Assembly (NCBI GenBank): GCA_035485275.1 | Contig: DATHOE010000024.1 | Location: 1-64,000 of the forward strand | Source: DAIDJD01 sp035485275 | Lineage (GTDB): Bacteria; Oederibacteriota; JAJYGY01; DAIDJD01 | Length of the DNA stretch: 64,000 nucleotides | Reading direction: 5' to 3' | Part shown: positions 49,531-59,220 of the stretch, piece by piece | Layout of the letters: the number at the start of each line of letters is the position of its first letter | Position numbering within the stretch: the stretch's first letter is position 1 | Notes under the pieces: model-generated | Databases searched by the model: none | The model's input: the letters and a program-made list of their open reading frames with translations, nothing else | Told to the model about the DNA's origin: nothing | Made by a program: the position numbers and the translations under genes

Positions 49531-50232
49531 GTGCCCGCCCGGCGCCCGGCGTCCAAGCGGGTCCCCCCGCGCGCCCGCGCGGCGCGGCCCGCGCCGCCCC
49601 TCGCGAAGCTTCCGCGGGTGAAGATCTGCGGCCTGCGCTCCCTCGACGACGCACTGGCGGCCGTGGAGGCCGGGGCCGACGCCCTGGGCTTCAATTTTTG
49701 GAAGGGCACGCCGCGCCACGTGGACCTGAGGACGGCCGCGCGCATCATCGCGGCGCTGCCGCCCTTCGTGGCGACGGTGGCGGTGTGGGTGGACCCCAGC
49801 GAGGCCCAGGTGCGCGAAGCCCTGGGCGCCTGCCGCTGGAGCGCCCTGCAGTTCAGCGGCGAGGAGCCGGAGGCGCTGCTGGCGTCCTTCCCGCCTGATC
49901 TCGTCCTGCGCACGGCCCGGCTCAAGGACGCCCGGGGCCTGCGCCTGGCCCGCGGCCTGCCGCGCTGCGCGGCGGTCCTGGTGGACGCCGGGGTCGCGGG
50001 ATCCTACGGAGGCACGGGACGCCTGGCGCGCTGGGACCTGGCCAAGGCCCTGGCCCGCGAGCGGTGCGTGGTGCTGGCCGGCGGCCTCCATGCCGGCAAC
50101 GTCGCCGATGCGGTAGCCCAGGTCCGGCCCTACGCCGTGGATGTCGCCTCGGGGGTTGAATCCGCGCCCGGAAAGAAAGACAGGGCCAAGATGGCGGCCT
50201 TCGTGCGGGCCGCCAAATCGGCCGCCGCTTAA
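49531..50232 (+). CDS. trpF: Phosphoribosylanthranilate isomerase
   Basis: A 233-residue TrpF catalysing the Amadori rearrangement of phosphoribosylanthranilate. The family opening VKICGLRSLDDALAAVEAGADALGF begins at residue 30; the first 29 residues from GTG 49531 are basic, Pro/Ala-rich (MPARRPASKRVPPRARAA) and unusual for the family. A GTG at 49618 would start exactly at VKICG but has no ribosome site, so the true start is uncertain. Catalytic C32 and the Asp in VLVDAG are present. GTG 49531 is two bases past the trpC stop, which favours coupled translation. Confidence 0.88.
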   Translation: MPARRPASKRVPPRARAARPAPPLAKLPRVKICGLRSLDDALAAVEAGADALGFNFWKGTPRHVDLRTAARIIAALPPFVATVAVWVDPSEAQVREALGACRWSALQFSGEEPEALLASFPPDLVLRTARLKDARGLRLARGLPRCAAVLVDAGVAGSYGGTGRLARWDLAKALARERCVVLAGGLHAGNVADAVAQVRPYAVDVASGVESAPGKKDRAKMAAFVRAAKSAAA

Positions 50233-50253
50233 GGCAGAGGTACAGGGGAAACC

Positions 50254-51528
<1,275 letters not shown>

Positions 51529-51530
51529 GC

Positions 51531-52328
51531 ATGGAACGACTGCGCGAATGCTTCGCGGCCGCGGCCGCCGCGAAGAAAAAGGCCTACATCGGCTACGCCA
51601 TGGCCGGCTTCCCGTCCCTGGGCGCCGACCTCGAGCTGGCGCGGGCCGTGCTGGAGTCAGCCGACGTCCTGGAGCTGGGCGTGCCCTTTTCCGACCCCAT
51701 CGCCGACGGCGTCGTGCTCCAGCGCTGCGCCGAGAGGGCGCTGGCGGCCGGCGGCGGGCTGGCGCGGGCCCTGGAAATGGCCCAGACCCTGCGCGCCGAG
51801 ACGGACAAGCCCCTGGTCCTGATGAGCTACCTCAACCCGCTGCTGGCCTGGGGCCTGGACAGCTTCGCCCACCGCGCCAAGGCCGCGGGCGTGGACGGCC
51901 TGGTCCTGCCCGACCTGCCCCCCGAGGAGGCGGCCGAAATCCTGCCGGCCCTGAGGGGCGCGGGGCTCGACGTGGTGTTCCTGGCCGCGCCGACCAGCAC
52001 CGCGCGCCGCCTGAAGGCCATCGCCAAGGCCGCCAGCGGGTTCATCTACGTGGTTTCCGTGGCCGGCGTCACCGGCGAGCGGCGGGCCTTCGACGGCCGC
52101 CTGGAGAGGACCGTGCGGGACCTGCGCGCGGCCACGCGCCTGCCCCTGGCCATCGGCTTCGGCATATCCAGCCCGGAGACGGCGCGCGAAGCCGCCAAGA
52201 TGGCCGACGGGGTGGTGGTCGCCAGCACGGTGCTCAAGGCGGTCCTGGACGCCCCCGACGGCGCAGCGGGCCTGAGGGCCGCCCGCGAACGCAGCGTCCT
52301 GCTCGCCCGTTCCCTGATGGAGGCCTGA
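51531..52328 (+). CDS. trpA: Tryptophan synthase alpha chain
   Basis: A 265-residue TIM barrel producing indole from indole glycerol phosphate. The catalytic pair is E48 and D59 (VLELGVPFSDPIADG), with LMSYLNPLLAWG, LVLPDLPPEEA, and IGFGISSPE. ATG 51531 lies two bases after the trpB stop. Its own stop overlaps the start of the HD-GYP gene by one base (TGATG). Confidence 0.97.
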   Translation: MERLRECFAAAAAAKKKAYIGYAMAGFPSLGADLELARAVLESADVLELGVPFSDPIADGVVLQRCAERALAAGGGLARALEMAQTLRAETDKPLVLMSYLNPLLAWGLDSFAHRAKAAGVDGLVLPDLPPEEAAEILPALRGAGLDVVFLAAPTSTARRLKAIAKAASGFIYVVSVAGVTGERRAFDGRLERTVRDLRAATRLPLAIGFGISSPETAREAAKMADGVVVASTVLKAVLDAPDGAAGLRAARERSVLLARSLMEA

Positions 52329-53530
52329 TGTCCACGGAACTTGAAACCCTGCGCGCGAAGGTCCTCGAGCAGGCCGCCGAGCTGGACTCCCTGCGGACTG
52401 CCATGAGCGGCTCGGCCCTGGTGGGCAGCGAACAGCTGCGGCGCCTGGAGGCCCTGGCCGACGCCAGCACCGTGATCAATTCCACGCTGGACCTCAAGCA
52501 GCTGCTGAAGCTGGTGATGGAGCTGGCGGCCCGCTCCCTGAGGGCGGAGGCCGGCAGCATCCTGCTGAAGGACAAGGCCACCGGGGACCTGCTCTTCGAC
52601 GTGGCCACGGGATCCTCGGCCGAGGCCATGAAGACCATCCGCGTGCCGCGCGGCCAGGGCATCGCGGGCCACGTGGCCGAGACCGCCGAGTGCGTGCTGG
52701 TGCCGGACTGCGACAAGGACCCGCGCTTCTTCAAGGACGCCGACAAGAAAAGCAAGTTCGTGACCCGCAACATCGTGGCGGTGCCGCTCATCGCCCGCGG
52801 CCAGACCATCGGCGTGGTGGAGGTGCTCAACCGCCTTGAGGGCACCTTCGACGACGGCGACCTGATGCTGCTGCGGGCCCTGGGCCACCAGAGCGCGGTG
52901 GCCATCCAGAACGCCCAGCTCTTCCAGGACGTGGAGAGCGGCTTCCTGTCCACCGTGAAGGCCCTGGCCCAGGCCGTGGACGCCAAGGACAGCTACACCG
53001 CCGGCCATTCCAGCCGGGTGACCCAGTACAGCGTCATCATCGCCGAGGAGCTCGGGCTCGACGCCGACCTCGTGCGCAGGGTGCGGCTGTCCGGCCTCCT
53101 GCACGACGTGGGGAAGATCGGCATCGGCGACAGCGTGCTGGGCAAGCCCGGCAAGCTGACGGACGAGGAGTTCGCGCTGATGAAGACGCACCCGGCGGTG
53201 GGCGGGCACATCCTCGAGCCGGTGGCCCAGCTGGCCGACGTGATCCCGGGCGTCATCAGCCACCACGAGCGCTTCGACGGCCGCGGCTATCCGCGCGGGC
53301 TCAAGGGCGAGGAGATCCCCCTGCAGGGCCGCATCATCGGCGTGGCCGACGCCTTCGACGCCATGACCTCGCACCGCGTCTACCGGCCCCGGCTGTCCGA
53401 CGAGGTCGCCATCGCCGAACTCAAGAAGTACAGCGGCACCCAGTTCGACAGCCGCATGGTCGACGCCTTTTTGGAGGCCTTCAACAAGGGCCTGATCGTC
53501 ACCGACCAGTCCCCGCCGGCCGGGGCTTAG
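52328..53530 (+). CDS. GAF/HD-GYP domain protein (predicted cyclic-di-GMP phosphodiesterase)
   Basis: A 400-residue cytoplasmic signalling protein: a short coiled-coil start, a GAF domain (about residues 45-195; AEAGSILLKDKATGDLLFDVATG, GQGIAGHVAETAE, GVVEVLNRLEGTFDD), and an HD-GYP domain (about 205-395). The HD and GYP motifs are kept: TAGHSSRVTQY, LLHDVGKIGI and HHERFDGRGYP. In the family, HD-GYP hydrolyses cyclic-di-GMP and the GAF domain may sense a ligand or redox state. It starts in the trpA stop codon, so it is translated with the trp genes, and accD follows after 29 bases. The link between tryptophan genes and second-messenger turnover is unexplained. Confidence 0.9.
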   Translation: MSTELETLRAKVLEQAAELDSLRTAMSGSALVGSEQLRRLEALADASTVINSTLDLKQLLKLVMELAARSLRAEAGSILLKDKATGDLLFDVATGSSAEAMKTIRVPRGQGIAGHVAETAECVLVPDCDKDPRFFKDADKKSKFVTRNIVAVPLIARGQTIGVVEVLNRLEGTFDDGDLMLLRALGHQSAVAIQNAQLFQDVESGFLSTVKALAQAVDAKDSYTAGHSSRVTQYSVIIAEELGLDADLVRRVRLSGLLHDVGKIGIGDSVLGKPGKLTDEEFALMKTHPAVGGHILEPVAQLADVIPGVISHHERFDGRGYPRGLKGEEIPLQGRIIGVADAFDAMTSHRVYRPRLSDEVAIAELKKYSGTQFDSRMVDAFLEAFNKGLIVTDQSPPAGA

Positions 53531-53559
53531 CTTGAACACCGCATCGCAGAAAGGGCTCC

Positions 53560-54420
53560 ATGGCCTGGTTTAAACGGGAAAAATACACCATCGTCCGCGC
53601 GGAAAGGGACGGCAAGGAATCCAACATCCCCAGCGGGCTGTTCAGCAAGTGCGACACCTGCAGCGAGATGATGACGGCCAAGGAGCTGGAGGACAGCTTC
53701 AGGGTCTGCAAGAAGTGCGGATTCCACTTCCCGCTCTCGTCGGCGGACCGGGTGCGCCTTCTGATCGACGAGGGCACTTGGACGCCCCGGCCGGCCCCGG
53801 TCGTCGGCGGGGACCCCCTCGGCTTCCCCGAATACGCGGAGAAGCTCAAGGCCGCCCGCAAGAAGACGGGCATGGGCGACGCCGTCGTGACCGGGACGGG
53901 GAAGCTCGCGGGCCTCGACCTGGCGCTGGGCATCACCGATTTCGCCTTCATGGGCGGCAGCATGGGATCGGTGGTCGGGGAGGAGCTCACCCGGCTGATC
54001 GAGCACGCCACCGAGGCGCGCCTCCCCCTGGTGCTGGTCTCGGGTTCCGGGGGCGGCGCCCGCATGCAGGAGGCCATCCTCAGCCTGATGCAGATGGCCA
54101 AGACCTCCGCCGCCCTCGCCCGCCTCGGGCGCGCCGGCCTGCCCTACATCTCCGTGCTGACCCATCCCACCGGCGGCGGCGTGACCGCCAGCTGGGCCAT
54201 CCTGGGCGACCTCAACGTGGCCGAGCCCGGCGCCCTGATCATGTTCGCCGGCGCGAGGGTCATCGAACAGACCATACGGCAGCGCCTGCCCAAGGACTTC
54301 CAGCGCGCCGAGTTCCTGCAGGAGCACGGCGTCGTGGACCGGGTGGTGCACCGCCACAAGCTCAAGGAGACGCTGGCCCTGATGCTGTCCTACCTGCGAC
54401 CCACCCAGGCGTCCCGGTGA
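53560..54420 (+). CDS. accD: Acetyl-CoA carboxylase carboxyltransferase beta subunit
   Basis: A 286-residue AccD that, with AccA, transfers the carboxyl from biotin to acetyl-CoA in fatty-acid synthesis. The zinc ribbon is C31, C34, C50 and C53 (CDTC...CKKC), and the crotonase-like fold shows VSGSGGGARMQEA, TGGGVTASWA and FAGARVIEQTIRQ. ATG 53560 with AGAAAGGG upstream. The trpA-accD order is widespread; here an HD-GYP gene stands between them. accA is not in the window. Confidence 0.96.
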   Translation: MAWFKREKYTIVRAERDGKESNIPSGLFSKCDTCSEMMTAKELEDSFRVCKKCGFHFPLSSADRVRLLIDEGTWTPRPAPVVGGDPLGFPEYAEKLKAARKKTGMGDAVVTGTGKLAGLDLALGITDFAFMGGSMGSVVGEELTRLIEHATEARLPLVLVSGSGGGARMQEAILSLMQMAKTSAALARLGRAGLPYISVLTHPTGGGVTASWAILGDLNVAEPGALIMFAGARVIEQTIRQRLPKDFQRAEFLQEHGVVDRVVHRHKLKETLALMLSYLRPTQASR

Positions 54421-54454
54421 CGCCGCGCCCGCCCGCCGCCCCGAGGGAGCGACC

Positions 54455-56752
54455 CTGAAGAGCCTTTGGTGCCTCCTGGCCGCGGCCCTGCTGCTCTCGT
54501 CCTGCGCCGCGATCCCGGTGGTCCGGCGCACGCCGGACAGCGCCCCCCTTGGGGAGCGCCCCTTGACCGACGCGGAGCGCGACGCCTACGACGCCGTCTC
54601 GTCCTCCGCAGGGACGGACGGCGCCGAAGCCCTCTACTATCTCGGCCTGGACAAGGCCGCGGCCGGGGACTGGGTCGGCGCCTCCGGGATGTGGCGCCAG
54701 GACGAGACCGGGCACCCGGCCACCGGCTGGGACCGCCTAGCCCAGTTCAAGCTGGCCCAGGCCTTTGAGAAGTTCGGCCAGGGGCAAGCGGCCTTCATGC
54801 AGTACCAGGACCTGATGAAGGGGCCCGCGGTCGCGGACCTTCCTGAGCGCGCGCGCCAGGCCTGCCTCAGGCTGATCGGGACCCTGGACGAAGCCCCGCT
54901 GCGCGCGCTCTACGCCGGCCAGGTAGACCCCGAATTCATGGCCCCCATCCGCATCCGCCTGCTGCAGATCGCGCTGGCGGCCGGCCGCGTGGACGAGGTG
55001 CGCCAGGGGGTCGACGATTACCTGCGGGCCTATCCCCTGGGTCCGGGGCTCGATGAGGTCGAGGAGATCTCGAAGAAGCTGGAAGCCTCCGTGGTGGTGG
55101 ACCGGCGCGCGGTGGGCCTGCTGGTGCCGCTCACGGGCGACATGGCCGCCTTCGGCACGCAGGTGTCGCAGGGCGTGCAGCTGGCGATCGACGCGGCCAA
55201 CGCCGGGCGCGCCGACGCCGACAAGATACGCCTGGCCGTCGCGGACGAAGGCGAGGACACCGCCACCGCCGTCGCGGCCGCGGACGGCCTGATCGAAAAG
55301 GACCATGTCATCGGCCTGCTGGGCCCCCTCAGCTCGGACAGCGCCGAGGCGCTCCTGCCCCTGCTGGCCGCCAACCGCACGCCCATGCTCTGCCCCGCGG
55401 CGACGCGGCCGGACCTGGCCAACGCCAGCCCCTGGTTCTTCCGCGACATCCTGTCGCCGGAGGCGCAGGCCTCCGCCATGGCGGACTACGCCGTGGTCGC
55501 GTGCCGGCTGACGCGCGTCGCCAGCCTGGTGCCGGACGACTACTACGGCAGCGTGTCCGCGCGCGCCTTCGCCGCGCGCATCGGCGCCCTGGGCGGGGCC
55601 GTGGCCGTGTCGGTCACCTATTCGCCGGGCTCCCGGGACTTCCGCGACGCCATGCTCGCCCTGGGGGGGATCGATCCCGGCCTGGGCAAGACCGCGGACC
55701 AGGACGAGATGCGGGACCAGCAGGACAAGGTGGACTCCGCCAGCAACGCTTTCGGGGCCGTCCTGAAGGCCCGCGTGCAGACCGTCGCGGACGCGGCGGG
55801 ACAGACCGAGGCCCCGAAAATCCGGCTGCTGGTGGTCGATTTCGCCCAGGACACGGCCTGCGCCCAGCTCAACGCGGGGCGCGCCTTCTCCGACCGTTTC
55901 GCCCGCACGCTGTCCCAGCTCGACGGCGTGGACGTGATCGGCCCCCAGGCGGCGATGCGTTACTGGACCCCGCTGGTGCCCGCCCCCGGCCCGCCGGCGC
56001 CGGCCATGCCCAAGGCGCCCGCGCCCGCAGCCGCGAGCCCCGGCCCCGCCTTTGGCTCGCCGGCGAACGCGCTGGACCTTTCCCTGGCGGCCGAGGCGGG
56101 CAGGATGGCCGGAGCCGATTTCGTGCTGATGGGGGCCGCGGCCGCGCTGCCTTCGGATCCGGTGCGGTGGCCGAACCGGGGGGTCTTCAGCCTGAAGGCC
56201 GTACTGCTGGACCTCTCCACCACGGCCGTGTGCGCCCAGCGCGCCTTCAGTTGGACCCAGTATGAGGCGCCTCCCGCCAACCCCCTGGGACTGCAGGCGG
56301 TCTATGTCCCCGCCTCGGCGGAGGACGTGGTCGAGGCGGTCCCGAACATGCAGTTCTTCGACCTCTACCTCCCCCTGCTCGGCTCCGACCAATGGGACCG
56401 GCCGGAGCTCAGGGACCACCTCCCCGAGCTGAACGGATCCGTGTTCACGGCGGCCTACTGGGGCGACAGCCCGGACGCCGCCGTGCGGCGCTTCGACGAC
56501 GCCTACCGCCGGGCCTACGCCGCCAAGCCGGACGTGCTGGCCGCGCAGGCTTACGACGCGGCGGACCTGATGGCGGCGGCGATCTTTTCCGGCATCTCGG
56601 ACCGCGCCTCGCTGCGGGCGGCCCTGGCCCGCGTGCAGGGCTACGACGGCGCCAGCGGCCACTTCGGCTTCCTCGGCAGCCAGGATGCGGACAAGCGGCC
56701 GGCCCTGGTGGCGGTGAAGAACGGAGCCCTGATCCTGTTGAAGGAGCCCTGA
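54455..56752 (+). CDS. LpoA-like periplasmic-binding-fold lipoprotein; CTG start
   Basis: A 765-residue lipoprotein read from CTG 54455: it has GAGGGAG six bases upstream and gives a perfect lipobox, SLWCLLAAALLLSSC (C17). The first ATG/GTG/TTG in frame (GTG 54518) falls after the lipobox and would remove the signal. After a helical, TPR-like region (residues about 40-220) the protein has the LppC/LpoA plan: RRAVGLLVPLTGDMAAFGTQVSQGVQLA, LIEKDHVIGLLGPLSSDSAEALLPLLAANRTPMLCPAAT, and a second half with AYDAADLMAAAI. In E. coli LpoA activates the peptidoglycan synthase PBP1a. Length exceeds LpoA, and a Pro/Ala-rich insert sits near residue 515. Could also be a branched-chain-type substrate-binding lipoprotein. 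Confidence 0.78.
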   Translation: MKSLWCLLAAALLLSSCAAIPVVRRTPDSAPLGERPLTDAERDAYDAVSSSAGTDGAEALYYLGLDKAAAGDWVGASGMWRQDETGHPATGWDRLAQFKLAQAFEKFGQGQAAFMQYQDLMKGPAVADLPERARQACLRLIGTLDEAPLRALYAGQVDPEFMAPIRIRLLQIALAAGRVDEVRQGVDDYLRAYPLGPGLDEVEEISKKLEASVVVDRRAVGLLVPLTGDMAAFGTQVSQGVQLAIDAANAGRADADKIRLAVADEGEDTATAVAAADGLIEKDHVIGLLGPLSSDSAEALLPLLAANRTPMLCPAATRPDLANASPWFFRDILSPEAQASAMADYAVVACRLTRVASLVPDDYYGSVSARAFAARIGALGGAVAVSVTYSPGSRDFRDAMLALGGIDPGLGKTADQDEMRDQQDKVDSASNAFGAVLKARVQTVADAAGQTEAPKIRLLVVDFAQDTACAQLNAGRAFSDRFARTLSQLDGVDVIGPQAAMRYWTPLVPAPGPPAPAMPKAPAPAAASPGPAFGSPANALDLSLAAEAGRMAGADFVLMGAAAALPSDPVRWPNRGVFSLKAVLLDLSTTAVCAQRAFSWTQYEAPPANPLGLQAVYVPASAEDVVEAVPNMQFFDLYLPLLGSDQWDRPELRDHLPELNGSVFTAAYWGDSPDAAVRRFDDAYRRAYAAKPDVLAAQAYDAADLMAAAIFSGISDRASLRAALARVQGYDGASGHFGFLGSQDADKRPALVAVKNGALILLKEP

Positions 56753-56753
56753 C

Positions 56754-58034
56754 GTGACCGAAAGCCTGCAAGCGCCCCGCGGAACGCGCGACCTTCTGCC
56801 CGGGGAGACGGCCCGCTGGGCTTTGGTTGAGTCCGTGCTGCGCGGCGTTTTTTCCTGTTACGGCTACCGGGAGCTGCGCACCCCGATCTTCGAGCACACG
56901 GAACTGTTCGTCCGTGGCATCGGCGAGGCCACGGACATCGTGGGCAAGGAGATGTACACCTTCAACGACCGCAAGGGGCGCTCCATGACCCTGCGGCCCG
57001 AAGGCACGGCCGGGGTCGTGCGCGCATACGCCCAGCACTCGCTGGGCCGGGGTGAGGCCGGCGAGGCCAAGCTCTTCTACCTGGGCCCCATGTTCCGCTA
57101 TGAGCGCCCGCAGGCCGGGCGCTTCCGCCAGTTCTGGCAGGCGGGCGCCGAAGCCATCGGCTTTCCCGACCCCCTGGCCGACGCCGAAAGCGTGGCGATG
57201 CTGGTCACGGCCCTGCGGGCCCTGGGGCTGAAGGAACTGAGCGTCGACATCAACAGCGTCGGCGACGCGGAGACGCGCGGCGCCTTCCGGGCGCGGCTGG
57301 TGGACTTCGTGGAGGCCTGGAAGGGCCCCGTCAGCGCCGAGAGCCGGGCGCGCTGCGCCGTGAACCCCCTGCGCATCCTCGACAGCAAGGACCCCCAGGA
57401 CGAGGAGCTGGTGGCGGCCGCACCCAAGGTCACCAACCACCTGAGCACCCGCAGCTCGGCCCACTTCGCGGCCGTCCTGCGCCACCTCGACCGCCTGAAG
57501 GTCCCCTACGACGTGAACAAGACGCTGGTGCGGGGCCTGGACTACTACAGCGACACGGTCTTCGAGGTGCTGTCCTCGGACCTGGGGGCGCAGAGCGCCG
57601 TCGCCGGCGGCGGGCGCTACGACGGACTGGTGGGCGAGTTCCAGTCCCAGCCGCGGCCGGCCGTGGGCTGGGCCGTGGGCCTCGACCGCCTGATGAGCCT
57701 GCTGGAGCAGCGCGGCCCGCTCGACGGCGGCGACGGCGCCCAGGTGGCCCTGTGCTGCCTCGGCCCGAAGGCCGTGGCCCGGGGCCTGGCGCTGGCGCAG
57801 GAGCTGCGCGAGGCCGGCTTGAGGACCTGGTTCGACCTGGGGGGGAAGCGCTCCCTGAAGAGCCAGTTCAAGCAGGCCGACGCCGAGGGCTGCCGCTTCG
57901 CAGTGGTCCTGGGCGAGGACGAGCTGCTGCGCAAGGAGGCCTCGCTGAAGGACATGATGAAGGGCGGGCAGTCGTCCGTGCCGCTGGAAGCCTTGGCCGC
58001 GGAGCTCCACCGTCTGCTGGCGCAAGCCGTTTAA
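56754..58034 (+). CDS. hisS: Histidine--tRNA ligase
   Basis: A 426-residue class II synthetase. Signatures: APRGTRDLLP, FEHTELFVRGIGEATDIV, TLRPEGTAGVVRAY, YERPQAGRFRQFWQAGAEAIG, VRGLDYYSDTVFEV (histidine A) and AGGGRYDGLV (motif 3 region). The C-terminal anticodon-binding domain is present (VALCCLGPKAVARGLALAQELR). GTG start at 56754, one base after the previous stop. Full length and complete. Confidence 0.97.
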   Translation: MTESLQAPRGTRDLLPGETARWALVESVLRGVFSCYGYRELRTPIFEHTELFVRGIGEATDIVGKEMYTFNDRKGRSMTLRPEGTAGVVRAYAQHSLGRGEAGEAKLFYLGPMFRYERPQAGRFRQFWQAGAEAIGFPDPLADAESVAMLVTALRALGLKELSVDINSVGDAETRGAFRARLVDFVEAWKGPVSAESRARCAVNPLRILDSKDPQDEELVAAAPKVTNHLSTRSSAHFAAVLRHLDRLKVPYDVNKTLVRGLDYYSDTVFEVLSSDLGAQSAVAGGGRYDGLVGEFQSQPRPAVGWAVGLDRLMSLLEQRGPLDGGDGAQVALCCLGPKAVARGLALAQELREAGLRTWFDLGGKRSLKSQFKQADAEGCRFAVVLGEDELLRKEASLKDMMKGGQSSVPLEALAAELHRLLAQAV

Positions 58035-58051
58035 ACAACCGAAGGGGTCGC

Positions 58052-58282
58052 ATGCAATACTTCAAATCAGCCATGTTCATACCCGGCAAGGGGCAGGCCT
58101 GGACCTACTGCGAGGCCACCGACGAGGACCGGGTGCAGCGCTCCCTGACGCACATCCCCTCCACCGGGGAGATCAGCCGCATCCCCGACCCGGTGGTGAA
58201 GGTCCTGTTCATGAAGGAACGGCTCACCGCCTGCGGGGCCGAGGAGTTCCAGGAACTCTGGAACCGCCCCACCCCCGCTTAA
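58052..58282 (+). CDS. Small protein of unknown function
   Basis: A 76-residue protein starting at ATG 58052 with AAGGGG seven bases upstream. It reads MQYFKSAMFIPGKGQAWTYC, then DEDRVQRSLTHIPSTGEISRIPDPVVKVLF and a charged Glu-rich end, with no membrane segment and no recognised motif. The clear ribosome site and position between hisS and cysK in the same orientation, with gaps of 17 and 8 bases, support expression. Function unknown. Confidence 0.66.
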   Translation: MQYFKSAMFIPGKGQAWTYCEATDEDRVQRSLTHIPSTGEISRIPDPVVKVLFMKERLTACGAEEFQELWNRPTPA

Positions 58283-58290
58283 AGGATTCC

Positions 58291-59220
58291 ATGGCCCGCA
58301 AACGAGCGGAATCGGTCCTCGACCTGATCGGCCGCACGCCCCTGGTCCGCCTGAAGAGCTTCGAGAAGGCCGGCGGCGCGCGCCTGTGGGCCAAGGTGGA
58401 GATGGCCAATCCGGGCGGCTCGGTCAAGGACCGCATCGCACTGGGCATGCTCAAGGAAGCCGAGCGCAAGGGGCGGCTCAAGCCGGGCGCGGGCACGGTG
58501 GTGGAGCCGACCTCCGGCAACACCGGCGTGGGCCTGGCCCTGGTCGCGGCGGTGAAAGGCTGGCGCTGCGTCCTGGTCATGCCCGAAGGCCTGCCGGAGC
58601 GGCGCATCGCCCTGCTGAAGGCCTACGGGGCCGAGATCGAGCTGACCCCCTTCGAACTGGGCATGAGCGGCGCCATCGAGCGGGCCGAGGCCCTGCTCAA
58701 GGCCAATCCCAGCTGGTTCATGCCCATGCAGTTCAGCAACCGCGAAAACCCGGCCATGCACCGCACCACCACGGGCCCGGAGATATACAAGGCCCTGGAC
58801 GGGCAGGTGCACGCCTTCGTCGCCGCGGTGGGCACGGGCGGCACGCTCACCGGCGTGGCGGAATTCCTTCGGCGCAAATCCAAGTCCGTGAAGGTCGTGG
58901 CCGTGGAGCCCTCCGCCTCCCCGGTGCTGTCCGGGGGCCAGCCGGGCGCCCACCGCATTTTGGGTATAGGGGCCGGCTTCGTGCCGCCCGTGCTCAACCT
59001 CAAGCTGGTCGACCGCATCATGACGGTTGCGGACGCAGAGGCGGCCGCCACGGCGTCGGCCCTGGCCCGCAGGGAAGGCCTTCTGGCCGGCCTGAGCTCG
59101 GGGGCCAATGTCTTCGCCGCCGCCCAGGTCGCCGCGGCCGAGAAGCCCGGGCGCAACGTCGTCACGGTCCTGTGCGACCGCGGCGAACTGTACGTGGACG
59201 AGCGCGGCGCCATCGAATGA
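58291..59220 (+). CDS. cysK: Cysteine synthase (PLP-dependent O-acetylserine sulfhydrylase)
   Basis: A 309-residue fold-type II PLP enzyme making cysteine from O-acetylserine and sulfide. The PLP lysine is K46 in NPGGSVKDRIA; the O-acetylserine loop is PTSGNTGVGLA; the phosphate loop is GTGGTLTGVAEFL. Also ILGIGAGFVP near residue 222. The family also includes CysM and relatives, so the assignment to CysK is by general similarity. ATG 58291 with AAAGGATTCC upstream. Its stop overlaps the DUF92 gene by four bases. Confidence 0.9.
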   Translation: MARKRAESVLDLIGRTPLVRLKSFEKAGGARLWAKVEMANPGGSVKDRIALGMLKEAERKGRLKPGAGTVVEPTSGNTGVGLALVAAVKGWRCVLVMPEGLPERRIALLKAYGAEIELTPFELGMSGAIERAEALLKANPSWFMPMQFSNRENPAMHRTTTGPEIYKALDGQVHAFVAAVGTGGTLTGVAEFLRRKSKSVKVVAVEPSASPVLSGGQPGAHRILGIGAGFVPPVLNLKLVDRIMTVADAEAAATASALARREGLLAGLSSGANVFAAAQVAAAEKPGRNVVTVLCDRGELYVDERGAIE

